Below, in pieces: positions 28,354 to 38,619 of a DNA stretch of 64,000 nucleotides (positions are counted from its first letter, which is position 1; each line of letters begins with the position of its first letter). The stretch lies in contig CALXOA010000119.1 in the NCBI GenBank assembly GCA_944389895.1, forward strand, positions 1 through 64,000, written 5' to 3'. A program made the translations under genes and the position numbers. The notes under the pieces were generated by a model. The model searched no databases and had not been told where the DNA came from. It was given only the letters and a program-made list of their open reading frames with translations. This DNA comes from an uncultured Victivallis sp. Lineage in GTDB: Bacteria; Verrucomicrobiota; Lentisphaeria; Victivallales; Victivallaceae.

Positions 28354-29733
28354 TTAAATCCACCGCAGGTAAATGACCAGATTCTTGAAAAGGTAGTAGC
28401 CGAGAGACACCCGGCCGCCGCGCAACTTGGCGATGCCGCGCATCCCGTAACGCGCTTCGATCTCATCCTTGAGCGTCGCCCGCACCTTGTAACAGTAAGT
28501 GCGCTGTTCTGTCAGCTCCGGATACTGCCGGATATCGGTAATCTGCGCCTCCAGCGCCCGATCCGGCTGCGTATAGAGAAACAGCGTCGCCTCCGGCGAG
28601 TTGAGCAGAATGGAACTGTCACGCTCATCCACCCGGATCTCGGCGACCACCCCTCTGCCGCCGTAGACATCGAAAATCCGATCACCCGTCCGCACCGCCT
28701 TGTTGACCAGTTGTTCGGCCCGACCGTCCGCCAGAGCCAGCACACCGTCGATCGGAGCGGTCAGCTTCGAGTGTTCGAGATACCATCGTGCCTCCTCAAC
28801 CGCCACGCGCGCTCCCTCCAGCCGCGCCTCGATCAGTTGCACCTTGCCGAGCCGTTCACGATCGCTGAAGGCGGCGGCCGTCTCCAACTCACACTCTTTT
28901 TCGATCTCGCCGACCTCACTCTCCGCGTTGGCCAACCGGAACTCCAGCTGGCTGGTATCGTACTCGGCGATCACCTCTCCCGCCTTGACCAGATCCCCGT
29001 CCTGCCGGTAACACTTCGCAATCGGGCCGTCAAACCAGGCATAGGTACTGACCGTCTCCGGCGCCTTCAAGGTAAACTCGGTGTTGACGGTATCCTGGAC
29101 GGGAAAAAACATCAATGCGGCAATGACCAGCAACACAAAGTAGAGCGCGGTACGCTTCGGCGAAAAATGACGCCTGAGACGTACCTGGGTCGGCACCCGG
29201 CAACAGCGATGACAGTAAAGAGCGTTGGCATAGTTGTGCATCAAGATGCCGACCGCGTTGGCGGCATACCCCGGGATCTCGTCCGGAAACTCAATCAGCC
29301 AGATCAACCGGAAATCGACCTTTCCGAGGAATGCCGGAGGCTCAAGCCGCACCGCCATCAACTGTCCGTTGCCCTCCAGCAGCTGAGACAAAGCTCCACC
29401 GGTCTCATCATCGAGAGAACCGATATCCGCCAGTTTAAGCACCCGTGGATTCGGCTCAAACTCAAGATGCTCGCAAAGAGTCACCTGCTGGTGAGCCACA
29501 TCGGAATGGGGATTGACGTTCAACTGCGCATACTGGGCGACGATCCGCGCCTTCCCGCCGGACAGTTCAAGCAGGGCCGAACTTTTGTATTTCAGCAATG
29601 CGCGGGAGCTGTTCACGGCGATACCGCCGGCAACATTGAAATCCGGGGCGTTGAAAACATCATGCCCCAGCTTGACGATCATGCCGAAGGCCTTGAGCCG
29701 GGCACTCCATTCGTTGACCCGGTTACTCTCCAT
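28354..29733 (-). CDS. Membrane-anchored HlyD-type adaptor with N-terminal GAF-like domain
   Basis: The 459-residue protein starts at ATG 29733, which overlaps the previous gene by 11 nt. Residues 1-165 look like a GAF domain (AGGIAVNSSRALLKYKSSAL followed by LSQLLEG). A short Cys/His segment and one transmembrane helix (FVLLVIAALMFF) come next, then a HlyD adaptor with paired lipoyl half-motifs around a coiled coil (PIAKCYRQDGDLVKAGE ... SKLTAPIDGVLAL). Topology places the GAF-like part in the cytoplasm and the adaptor in the periplasm. It is inferred to link a cytoplasmic signal to export by the neighbouring M50 protein and TolC-like channel. Confidence 0.8.
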   Translation of the reverse strand: MESNRVNEWSARLKAFGMIVKLGHDVFNAPDFNVAGGIAVNSSRALLKYKSSALLELSGGKARIVAQYAQLNVNPHSDVAHQQVTLCEHLEFEPNPRVLKLADIGSLDDETGGALSQLLEGNGQLMAVRLEPPAFLGKVDFRLIWLIEFPDEIPGYAANAVGILMHNYANALYCHRCCRVPTQVRLRRHFSPKRTALYFVLLVIAALMFFPVQDTVNTEFTLKAPETVSTYAWFDGPIAKCYRQDGDLVKAGEVIAEYDTSQLEFRLANAESEVGEIEKECELETAAAFSDRERLGKVQLIEARLEGARVAVEEARWYLEHSKLTAPIDGVLALADGRAEQLVNKAVRTGDRIFDVYGGRGVVAEIRVDERDSSILLNSPEATLFLYTQPDRALEAQITDIRQYPELTEQRTYCYKVRATLKDEIEARYGMRGIAKLRGGRVSLGYYLFKNLVIYLRWI

Positions 29734-30502
29734 CGTCGGCAGCCCCGGCTTCCGCCTTGCCGGAAACGAGAACACCGGTCATTCCCGGCGTCAGTTTCCC
29801 CTCCGGATTGGCGATCTTCACTTTGATTTCAATCGTGCCGGAACGGTGGTCCGCCCGGGGCGAAATCTCAAAAACCTGCCCGGACGCCGGAATGGTACCA
29901 TCCTGAAACAGGAACCGGACCTCGGTCCCGACGGGGGCCATTGTAGCCAGCGGTACGTTCATTACCGCAAGGAGGGTATTGTCATCGATGATCTTCAACA
30001 GCGGCTGCCCGGCCCGGACGTTCTCGTATTCGCGACAGAGGACCGCTTCGATCTTACCGTCAAAGGGGGCTTTGATCAGACAATAACTCAACAACAGCCG
30101 CGCCTCGGCGCAGTCGGCTTCGGCAATCTTCACCCGGGCAACCAGCCCGTCTACCTCGGCCTTTCGGCGTGAAATCTCAAGCTTGCTCTGGAAATCCTGC
30201 TGGAAAAGCTTCAACTGCGCCCGATACGACTCGTCGGCAAAATCCGCCTGAATCCGGGCTTCAGCCACTTTGGCCTCCCCGCGCTCCACTTCGATCTTGT
30301 AACGGGTGTCGTCGATTGAGATGAGCGTATCACCGGCTTTGAACGGTTCCCCGATCCGAAACCGGTAGGCCTGCACAGTACCGTCTATCTTCGAGACAAT
30401 TTCCGCTTCGCGAAACGGGAACAGCACCACCTTTACCGGCCTCGTCTCCGCCGCCAGAACGGCGGAGACGGCCAGCAACATAGAAGAAAGAATCCTTTTC
30501 AT
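29723..30502 (-). CDS. Periplasmic HlyD/RND-type adaptor subunit
   Basis: The 259-residue protein starts with a signal peptide (MKRILSSMLLAVSAVLAAET). It has the first lipoyl half-motif (VSKIDGTVQAYRFRIGEPFKAGD), a coiled-coil hairpin and the second half-motif (YCLIKAPFDGKIEAVLC), then a beta-barrel domain. It is shorter than AcrA and lacks a membrane anchor apart from the signal. It lies 37 nt after the giant-protein gene and overlaps the GAF-HlyD gene by 11 nt, so it is probably a soluble adaptor for the same export machine. Confidence 0.85.
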   Translation of the reverse strand: MKRILSSMLLAVSAVLAAETRPVKVVLFPFREAEIVSKIDGTVQAYRFRIGEPFKAGDTLISIDDTRYKIEVERGEAKVAEARIQADFADESYRAQLKLFQQDFQSKLEISRRKAEVDGLVARVKIAEADCAEARLLLSYCLIKAPFDGKIEAVLCREYENVRAGQPLLKIIDDNTLLAVMNVPLATMAPVGTEVRFLFQDGTIPASGQVFEISPRADHRSGTIEIKVKIANPEGKLTPGMTGVLVSGKAEAGAADDGE

Positions 30503-30539
30503 TCACTCCTGCTCTCACTGCCGGAGCATTCTCCCCCGG

Positions 30540-33500
30540 CTAGACCGCAACCATCTCCTCGATGGCCGCGCTCAACTGGTCGGAGAAGATATCTGCGATG
30601 TCCATCACATCGCTGTAGTCCTCATCCTGGAAGTCGGCTCCGTCGAAGATCGCCTCGTCGTAGGTCATCTCGGGATCAACATAGTTGACCGTGCCCTCCA
30701 GCGCATCCGTAATGTCGGTCACCGTGTTCTCGAACGTGGAAACCCGACGCCGGAAGATACCCGGACCCTCCTGATTGAACAACTCTTCCAGTTCCGCCGC
30801 ACGCAACTCGTTCCCCAGCACCTCCGCCAGCGACGAGAAGTTCAGGTTCCACTGGCTCGGGAAACCGTCACCAACGGCACCGACACCGGAGACCATCCAC
30901 ATCTGACCGTTCTTCCAGATGACGCCGTTACCGGAGTTGGTGATTGACCCGAACGAATTATCGTCCCCGTCAATACGGGTGGTGCTGATGTTGGTCAGCG
31001 CGACAATCCGATTGCTGTCACCGGTGATCGAGAAATCCTTCTGGTTGTAAACTTCCGAGAAGAAGTTGTGATCACCGCTCAACGTGAACTGCCCGTTGTT
31101 GGTTACCCGGGCAAAGATGTTGTCATCCCCGGCGACCTCGAGCCGGTCATTGTTCACAAACGTTCCGGTGAAACGATTGCCGTCATTGTTCACCTGGAAC
31201 AACCCGTTGTTGAACACGCTGTTATTGAAATTGGCCGAATTGCCTGCTTCTTCCAGCACAACCTGCCCGTTGTTGGTCAGAATACCATCGACCTCCAGCC
31301 CTGAACCGGTATAGAGCAGAGAACCTTCAATCGTCACATCACCGGCAGTCTGATCGGAACCGCTGACCACCAGCGTCTGGTAGGTGCCGGAAACGACGTC
31401 GCCGCGGCCGGCATATTCCACTCTGCCCGTGGAGTTGATCCACCCGTCGGCCCCTTGAACAACGTTCCCGGAAGCCCCGAACAGCAACGTCCCGGAGCTG
31501 TCGACCTCTCCGTTGATCGTCGCCTCGGCGTTGACCGTGACATTCTGAGCGGTATGCGGACCATTCAATGTCAATGAATCGTAAGTCCCATCGATGACCT
31601 CTGTCGCTCCGGCATTATAAGTTACCAGACTTCCGGCCCCCATATTCGCACCACCGGCGGCGGAAACGGCGCCGTCGAAGACAACGTTCCCCGCTCCGGA
31701 GAGCGACCCGGTGGCGGTCATGGCGCCGTTGAACTCGGCACTGCCATCCACCGTAACATCCGCCGCACTCACATCTCCGGCAAACTCGGCGCTGCCGTCA
31801 ACCGCAACATCCGCCGCGCTCACGGCGCCGCCGAACTCTGCGTTGTTGCCGGTGATCAATACATCACCCGCGGTCACGGCATCGTTGAAACTCACATCAT
31901 TGCCGACAACCGAAACATCACCCGCATCCACGGTGCCGCCGAAAGTCACGTTGCTGCCGGAGACCGAAACATCTCCCGCATCCACGGCATCGGCGAAGTT
32001 CACATTGCTGCCGGAAACCGAAACATCCGTCGCCTTCACGGCGCCACTGAATTTCACATTGCTGCCGCTCACAGCCAGCCCGGCATTGTAGGTGCCGCCG
32101 AACCCGGCCGAATTGCTCGCCGCATAGGTGACTTTACCGTTGGCGGTAACGCTGCCGGTCCCGGAAGTCACGCCGGTCAAGGTCACATTGGAACCGTTGT
32201 TGACAAGCAGTGTTCCGGCCAGGGCAACCGAGCCGAGGACGTTGCAGTCGACATCGAAGATCAACGTTCCACCTTCCTTGACATCGTACTTGAGCTGCGA
32301 ATCGCTGGCCTTGGCGGTATCCACCGTCAGACTGCTGCCGCTGGTTACCAGGAACCCGTATTTTCCGGTGTAGAGATCAGAGTACATGAACTCATAGGAA
32401 CTGACGCTGGCATTGCCTGTAACGGTCAGCCAGATGCTCAGATCGGGAATGTCTCCCAGGAAATACACTTTGCCGTCCTGGGCATAAACCTCACCCGGCA
32501 CCGAAGACGCCTGAGAAAGCAGCAGGACTCCATTTGTCAACGCGGTGAGACGCCCGGTATTCAGCGCGACGTTGTTGATCTGGAGAACAGCCTCGGTGGC
32601 GGCAGCAGTTCCGATGTAATGGACCTCCACTTCGCCCTGATTGTTCATAGTCTCAACATATACACCGCCACCGGTGAGCGCGACTGCTGAAGCATCGTAG
32701 GTACCGACGGAATTAACCACAAAACGACTGTTTTCACCAACGTTCACAGTGTCGACGAAACGGATCTGGTGGGAACTTGCCACCGTCAGCGTCCTGCCCG
32801 CCGCCACGGTGACGGTCCCGCCGATCTCCACCGGGGTGGTGGAATAGTCAAACGTACCATCACCGATGCTGAAATCGGTATTGAAATTCAAAGCCCCGGT
32901 ATTGGAGAAAGCACCGAGAACAATATCATTGGCGTTCACATTGAACGTCGCCTGGTTGTCAACCGTCGTGAAAACACCGGTTGAGGCATTCACGGTCCCG
33001 GTATTGACCAGGCCGGAAACCGCAATGCTCCCGGCTGCGCCGCTCAATCCCAAAAGCCCCGAATTGTCGATCGAACCGTCGAGGTTGACGCTGCCGCTAC
33101 CCGTCGTCACCAACGACAGGGTACCGGCATTGCTGCCGTCGCCGGTAACGTCGAATGCGCCGGCAACATTGGCCTGGAACGTTCCGGTCGCCGCATTGAC
33201 GATCCCCTGGGCCGTCACACTCTTTCCGGCAGCAACCGTAAGGTCAACCAGACCACTGTTGTTGATGGTACCGACCGCCGCCGACTCGCTGCCCAGCTTC
33301 AATGTACCATAACTGCCGGAAGCGGCATCGCGCTCCACGAAGATGGAGTAGGCGGAACCGTCACCGGTAACCTGTCCCAGCGACAGGGTAACCCCGGCAA
33401 GGACCCGGATGTCCGCACCGTTGTTGACCAGGCTTGACATGTTCATGTCGAAGCCGACAACCTTCGTACCGCCGGACAGAGTCACCTCACCGAACTCACC

Positions 33501-36500
33501 CACCGTCGCGTAAAGATACTGCTCGGCCGATGTGGAGGAGTAGGTGATGTCCCCGCCACTCATCAGCAGGCTTCCACTGCCGGAGGTTTCGCCGGCAAAC
33601 GTGACCGACTTTCCATCCAGCAGTTGAACAATGCCGTCATTGACCAGAGTGATCGCGGTATCGAAGACCAGATCGTCCTCAGACCGGAAAGTCGCCCCGT
33701 TCTGAATGGTCAAAGTACCGGCGGTCAACGTAACCGACGTGGCATTGAATACATACCCGGCATCCACCACCAGATTTCCGCCATTCAGCACAAGGCCCCG
33801 GTTGAAGACCATGTCTCGATCGATATGGACCTCACCATACTGCCCCTGAATGATGACCTGCGCATTGTAATTGTAATTCCCCGCCGCATCCGTGGCGAAG
33901 AACTGCTGCGAAACCTCGCTGGCGGCATCGTATGTGATGGTGCTGCGGGCACCGGCCAGTGCAAGGTAACCGGTACCGGCAGTTTCACCGCGGAAGACAA
34001 CCGAACCGGTTCCGGTGATCGCACCGTTGTTTTCCAGCGTACCGTCGAAGCAGAGCATCGACGATTCGGTCGTCAACCGGATCGTGGCGCCGGAAGCGTT
34101 GGTCACCTCACCGAGATGGACGGTTCCGGAAACTTCAACGCGGCCTTCATTGGTGATATCCAGGCGGTTTTCATGCTGATTCGGATCAAGCGTCTGATTC
34201 AGATAAAGAATACCGCTCTGATAGTTGATGAACGTGGCGCCGTTGACGCAGGAAACCGAATTGGCAATGGTGATCGTTCCGGCGTTTTCCACGCCGCTTT
34301 CAAAGCCGTCGAGCCCGAAGATGATCCCGGCCGTGGCGATGACACTCGCACCCGCCTTGTTGTCCAGATAGCCGATGACCGTGTCTTGTGCCGGGGCGTT
34401 GATGGTCACGCTGCCGGAGTTGGTGACGCTGTTGAGCGTACTCCGGGCGTTCAACTGGACGGTCCCGGAGGCGGCATTGATCAAACTTGAAAACACCATT
34501 CCGGTGGCACCGGCGTTGACGTTCAGCAAACCGCTGTTACTGACCTCGCCCTCGATGGTGGCGTTGGCATTGAAGTTGAAGGTGCCGGTGTTGGAGATGT
34601 CTCCCTGCACCAGACTGCCGGCGCCGGCGATCGTGGTCGTACCGCTGTTGGAGAGGGAAAGCTCCGAATTCAACACGCCGTTGATGAAGAGTGTGCCGGA
34701 GTTGTTCACGACTCCGGTGCCGAAATCCTCCCGCAGGAAGTTCACATCGGCCAGAATCGACGCATTCCCCGAGTTGCTCAACCCGGTGAACTGAATCCCG
34801 TCGGAAGTATCCGCCACCGTCAATTTCGCCGCGTTGGTGATGTTCACGGCGGCATCACCGGAATTGGCGAACGTGACTTCGCCGGTCCCGTTGTTGATCA
34901 GGTTTTCGAACACGTTCCGCGCCGCGGCATCCGGCCCGGGGTTGACGCTCAGGGTCGCAGTGTTGGTGAAGGTTCCAGAGAAGTTGTTCCCGCCACCAAG
35001 CACATCAACCGCGACAAACAGGTACGACCCGTTGTTGGAAAATGAGCTCGAGGTCGAGAAATTGTTGTTGCTGCCGATCGTGAAGTAGGCAAACGGATCC
35101 TGGCGATTGTAGTTGGTAATATTCGTCGCGGTATTGGTCACAGCACCATTGACGGTGGTATTGTCTCCCAGATAGAAGTAGCTGTAATTGACCATATAAC
35201 CAACCGTCAAAGTACCTCCACTCGCCTGGAGCGCCGCCGATCCGCCGTCCCCCGGGGTCCTTCCGCTCGCGTCGTTGGTCACGCTGCCGTTGAAGGTCAT
35301 CGCACCAGCCTGGTTGGTAAAGGTCGCCATCCCATAGGCAGAAGAGAGCGAAACGGAACTGTTGAACGTCACCTTGTCGCCGTCAAAGAGTGCATAGGCG
35401 TACTGATATTGTGAAGCTGCAGAAAGAACGATGGCCTTATTCCCGGAGGAGTCGACTCCGGAGAAATAATCCGTATAACGATTCCAGATATACTCGCCGG
35501 CGTCATTGGTGCCGTCACTGCTGTAATTGCGCGGACTGATCGCATAGAGGTTGAACGTGCCGTTGAACACCGTATCCTGCGCGGAGATGTCAAAATGAGT
35601 TTCACGGCTGGTGCGATACTGGGTGGACACGTAAACGTCATTGAAATAAAGTTCCACGACATCCCTGGAAACCGTGAAGTTTCCGGCGGCAACCGCCAGC
35701 GTGGCATTGAACGTGACCTTGCCGGCGGCAACAATGTTGAACTCATTGACGATCACCACCTCATGGCTGCCGGAGAAGACGACCTCCCCGGTCGTGTCGA
35801 TCGTGACGGTCCCCTTGTAACTGGAAATGCTGCTGGCCACCTGATAGCCGGTCTCATGCAACCCGGCGGCATCGGCCGCGGTGATGTACCCTGAATAATT
35901 ATACCAGGATGCCGCATCCGAAAATCCGGCGGTGAACTCGGTATAATCGCCGGTGATGTTGATCGCACCGTAACCTGCGTTGAGTCCGACATATCCGTTG
36001 CAGGAGAGATACTCCGCCGCCAGATTCAACCTGCCGTATTGCCCCACATAGATACTTCCGGAGAATGCCACTTTGACGGCCTGCGTCTCAACATTCATCG
36101 TTCCCTGAACACTATAAGTGGTCGTATACGCATCCGCGACCTGCCCGAGAATGGTTAATGTTGCGTCACTTCCGATAGAAACACTGACGCTGCCGGTCGT
36201 GCTCTTCGCCGTGAAAATCCCGGAGACGGTTAGATCATCATAAATCCACATGGATGAACCGATCAGACTCAGGCCTCCGTTATAGGCACCACCGATGACA
36301 TAGCCGCTCTGGTGGTAAACCACAAGCCCATCAGCATTCATCTCACCGGAACCGCTGCCCGCACCGGTGATATCCAGCCGGGGAGCTGTAACTGAGACCG
36401 TTCCCTGAACCTCAAGAGAACCGATCTCACTCGCCACCGCGACAATCAGCGTGGAACCAGTGCGCACCTCATAGGAATATTCCGAATCAGCATACATCAC

Positions 36501-38600
36501 GTCAAGCGTCATGGTCGCATTGTCGGTGATGAAGAAATTCAGATTGTCTGTAAAAACCAGTCCGTGATCCGCGAGGTAATCCGAAAGCGTCGTGTCGGAA
36601 TCCACCTTGTACCAGCGCTCCAGATTGGAGAAGGCAAGCGAACTGGCACAATACAGATTACCGCCGTACACGAGAACGGTTCCTCCAATCGGGCCGGAAA
36701 CATTGTCCGCCAGAGAAAGTGTTCCATCTTCACTCACGTTGAGAGAAGCGGTGTTGGTCAACCGGCCGGCATGCAGAAGCGCTCCGGATCCCACGGAGAC
36801 CGTACCGTTGTTGACCAGATGATTCAACTCCACACCGCCGGTGTGAGAAGTATTGGATGTGGCGCTGCCCTGCGTCAGAATCGACAATGTACCGCCGGTT
36901 TCAACCGTTACGGTCCCACCCAGCGTCATCACATCGGAAAGTACAACGTCGGAGTTAACCAGCAGCTCACCATAGCTGGAATTGGTGAAATTCGAAGCGT
37001 TCAATCTGCTGTAGTAAACATTGACGGCCAATGTCCCGGAGTTATCGAAACTGGTCCAACGGACACTGGAGCTGTTCAGGTTGAAACTCCCGTAATTTTC
37101 GATCTCAGCCCACTGACCACCGTTGGCATTGATCGTTCCGTAGTTGGTCACGTCAGCCTGAATTGCGGCATTGGCATTGGAGATTTCAAACTTACCACTG
37201 CTCCAGATCGTACTGCCGCTGGCAATTGAACCGGAAAGGGTGACGGTTCCGTAATTTACCATGTCGCCGCTGAAGCTGGCACCGGAGTTGATCACAACAG
37301 TCGTATTGCTGGAGATGGTGAACGTCCCGTTGGTCACCGTCAGCGCACCATCGGAGAACGTGGCGGAAAAAGAACCGTCCTTGCTGCTGAGAGTGAGATC
37401 ACCATTGAAGTTGATGTTCCCTTTCGCTGCTGCATCGACTGAAAGAATAATCTCATCTCCGGAATGCGCCTGCCCGAATGCCCAGAGCAACGTCCCTTCC
37501 TTGTTTTCAGCAGCGGCCTCAGTTACGTTATACCCGGTCAAGGTATACTCATAATCGTGAGCATAGATCGAGTCGACATCGATTACACCGACACTGTACT
37601 CCAGATCCCAGTCGCCGCGGGAACCGGTATCATCAACCGAAGCTGCAACATCAGCGCCCGTCAATTGAGCGATGTTCGAGATCAACATCTGCCCATCAAG
37701 GTTTCCGGCGACATTACAGCCGTAGATCATGATATCGCCGTCATCGGTCAGATGCTGACCGATGTTGGCCCAGCTGGCCGGATCACTCGCGACCGATTCC
37801 GCATCGATCACCTCGCCGTTCAACACGAAATAACCCGCGTTCCCATGGGAAACGATATGCAACGCACCATACTTGACATCAGGATTGGCATCCAGATAGT
37901 CGTTGATCTGGTCGAGAGCATCCTGCCCGTCCTTGAGAATCAACACATCGGTGTTGTCAGCAAGAGAATCGATGATCTTCTCCGGATTCAGCACACTCGA
38001 ATTGATGATGACCAACTCGCGGGGAGACTCCTCAACCACCGGCGCAAAGGCATCGACAAACGCCACCGAGCCATCAAGCGCAACATGATCCTGCCCGGCA
38101 TCAGCATCGGCGTCGGCGTCCACATTGACGAAGTCGTCGATATCCCCGTCGATGTCATGCCCGCCGTCGGCATCGGCGACCATCTGATCCACATCCGCAC
38201 TGTCGGGAGTCATGTCACCGGCATGATCGACCGCAGCATCGGCATCATAGTCGGCAGCGTCGACATCACCGGAAACAGCATCAGCCGGAGCCCCTGAATC
38301 AGCGGCTTCCGGCTGGGCGATTTCGCCCTCGATGATCGCATCGACAGCGGCGTCGATGTCGGAAACTTTTTCCGGTTCAACCGGGGCGGCGGGCCGGCCG
38401 CCTCCCCCCGTTGCTCCGGCGACCGGATTCTCCGGCGGCGCATTTTTCAACGCGTCACGCTCCTCTGCGGCCTGGGCATCCGATTCGGAAACCTGCCCCT
38501 GTGCCGCCTGTTCGGCGGCATCGACTATCTCAGCTGCGCCGGCCGCGTCGAACAGGACGCGGTCTTCCAGCTTGAAAATATCAATGTGTTTTCTGCTCAT
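30540..38600 (-). CDS. Giant repetitive surface protein with LEPR-like N-terminus and DUF4347 domain
   Basis: The 2686-residue protein starts behind GGAGGAGG. It lacks a Sec signal peptide; residues 10-20 read KLEDRVLFDAA, like the LEPR-XLL motif of PVC-group giant proteins. A very acidic Ala/Asp-rich region (about 80-190) precedes a DUF4347 domain (about 190-355) with His252 in SHG and Cys295 in YGC, a caspase-like dyad. Residues 360-2570 are beta-helix-type repeats (NSGTL, VNNGT, GNVTF patterns), including tandem 18-residue units near residues 2175-2295. The last 100 residues are acidic and end EEMVAV. It is probably exported and displayed by the adjoining TolC/HlyD/M50 proteins as an adhesin or sheath. 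Confidence 0.85.
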   Translation of the reverse strand: MSRKHIDIFKLEDRVLFDAAGAAEIVDAAEQAAQGQVSESDAQAAEERDALKNAPPENPVAGATGGGGRPAAPVEPEKVSDIDAAVDAIIEGEIAQPEAADSGAPADAVSGDVDAADYDADAAVDHAGDMTPDSADVDQMVADADGGHDIDGDIDDFVNVDADADADAGQDHVALDGSVAFVDAFAPVVEESPRELVIINSSVLNPEKIIDSLADNTDVLILKDGQDALDQINDYLDANPDVKYGALHIVSHGNAGYFVLNGEVIDAESVASDPASWANIGQHLTDDGDIMIYGCNVAGNLDGQMLISNIAQLTGADVAASVDDTGSRGDWDLEYSVGVIDVDSIYAHDYEYTLTGYNVTEAAAENKEGTLLWAFGQAHSGDEIILSVDAAAKGNINFNGDLTLSSKDGSFSATFSDGALTVTNGTFTISSNTTVVINSGASFSGDMVNYGTVTLSGSIASGSTIWSSGKFEISNANAAIQADVTNYGTINANGGQWAEIENYGSFNLNSSSVRWTSFDNSGTLAVNVYYSRLNASNFTNSSYGELLVNSDVVLSDVMTLGGTVTVETGGTLSILTQGSATSNTSHTGGVELNHLVNNGTVSVGSGALLHAGRLTNTASLNVSEDGTLSLADNVSGPIGGTVLVYGGNLYCASSLAFSNLERWYKVDSDTTLSDYLADHGLVFTDNLNFFITDNATMTLDVMYADSEYSYEVRTGSTLIVAVASEIGSLEVQGTVSVTAPRLDITGAGSGSGEMNADGLVVYHQSGYVIGGAYNGGLSLIGSSMWIYDDLTVSGIFTAKSTTGSVSVSIGSDATLTILGQVADAYTTTYSVQGTMNVETQAVKVAFSGSIYVGQYGRLNLAAEYLSCNGYVGLNAGYGAINITGDYTEFTAGFSDAASWYNYSGYITAADAAGLHETGYQVASSISSYKGTVTIDTTGEVVFSGSHEVVIVNEFNIVAAGKVTFNATLAVAAGNFTVSRDVVELYFNDVYVSTQYRTSRETHFDISAQDTVFNGTFNLYAISPRNYSSDGTNDAGEYIWNRYTDYFSGVDSSGNKAIVLSAASQYQYAYALFDGDKVTFNSSVSLSSAYGMATFTNQAGAMTFNGSVTNDASGRTPGDGGSAALQASGGTLTVGYMVNYSYFYLGDNTTVNGAVTNTATNITNYNRQDPFAYFTIGSNNNFSTSSSFSNNGSYLFVAVDVLGGGNNFSGTFTNTATLSVNPGPDAAARNVFENLINNGTGEVTFANSGDAAVNITNAAKLTVADTSDGIQFTGLSNSGNASILADVNFLREDFGTGVVNNSGTLFINGVLNSELSLSNSGTTTIAGAGSLVQGDISNTGTFNFNANATIEGEVSNSGLLNVNAGATGMVFSSLINAASGTVQLNARSTLNSVTNSGSVTINAPAQDTVIGYLDNKAGASVIATAGIIFGLDGFESGVENAGTITIANSVSCVNGATFINYQSGILYLNQTLDPNQHENRLDITNEGRVEVSGTVHLGEVTNASGATIRLTTESSMLCFDGTLENNGAITGTGSVVFRGETAGTGYLALAGARSTITYDAASEVSQQFFATDAAGNYNYNAQVIIQGQYGEVHIDRDMVFNRGLVLNGGNLVVDAGYVFNATSVTLTAGTLTIQNGATFRSEDDLVFDTAITLVNDGIVQLLDGKSVTFAGETSGSGSLLMSGGDITYSSTSAEQYLYATVGEFGEVTLSGGTKVVGFDMNMSSLVNNGADIRVLAGVTLSLGQVTGDGSAYSIFVERDAASGSYGTLKLGSESAAVGTINNSGLVDLTVAAGKSVTAQGIVNAATGTFQANVAGAFDVTGDGSNAGTLSLVTTGSGSVNLDGSIDNSGLLGLSGAAGSIAVSGLVNTGTVNASTGVFTTVDNQATFNVNANDIVLGAFSNTGALNFNTDFSIGDGTFDYSTTPVEIGGTVTVAAGRTLTVASSHQIRFVDTVNVGENSRFVVNSVGTYDASAVALTGGGVYVETMNNQGEVEVHYIGTAAATEAVLQINNVALNTGRLTALTNGVLLLSQASSVPGEVYAQDGKVYFLGDIPDLSIWLTVTGNASVSSYEFMYSDLYTGKYGFLVTSGSSLTVDTAKASDSQLKYDVKEGGTLIFDVDCNVLGSVALAGTLLVNNGSNVTLTGVTSGTGSVTANGKVTYAASNSAGFGGTYNAGLAVSGSNVKFSGAVKATDVSVSGSNVNFADAVDAGDVSVSGSNVTFGGTVDAGDVSVVGNDVSFNDAVTAGDVLITGNNAEFGGAVSAADVAVDGSAEFAGDVSAADVTVDGSAEFNGAMTATGSLSGAGNVVFDGAVSAAGGANMGAGSLVTYNAGATEVIDGTYDSLTLNGPHTAQNVTVNAEATINGEVDSSGTLLFGASGNVVQGADGWINSTGRVEYAGRGDVVSGTYQTLVVSGSDQTAGDVTIEGSLLYTGSGLEVDGILTNNGQVVLEEAGNSANFNNSVFNNGLFQVNNDGNRFTGTFVNNDRLEVAGDDNIFARVTNNGQFTLSGDHNFFSEVYNQKDFSITGDSNRIVALTNISTTRIDGDDNSFGSITNSGNGVIWKNGQMWMVSGVGAVGDGFPSQWNLNFSSLAEVLGNELRAAELEELFNQEGPGIFRRRVSTFENTVTDITDALEGTVNYVDPEMTYDEAIFDGADFQDEDYSDVMDIADIFSDQLSAAIEEMVAV
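31717..32071 (-). repeat. Tandem 51-54-bp repeats in the giant protein gene
   Basis: About seven units, several with an exact 54-bp period (for example CGAAAC at 31911, 31965 and 32019), encode 17-18-residue repeats of the form DVSVSGSNVTFGGTVDAG. The DNA similarity is higher than elsewhere in the repeat region, which suggests recent duplication. Confidence 0.85.
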
Positions 38601-38619
38601 GGTCTCCTCCTCCGGAAAC

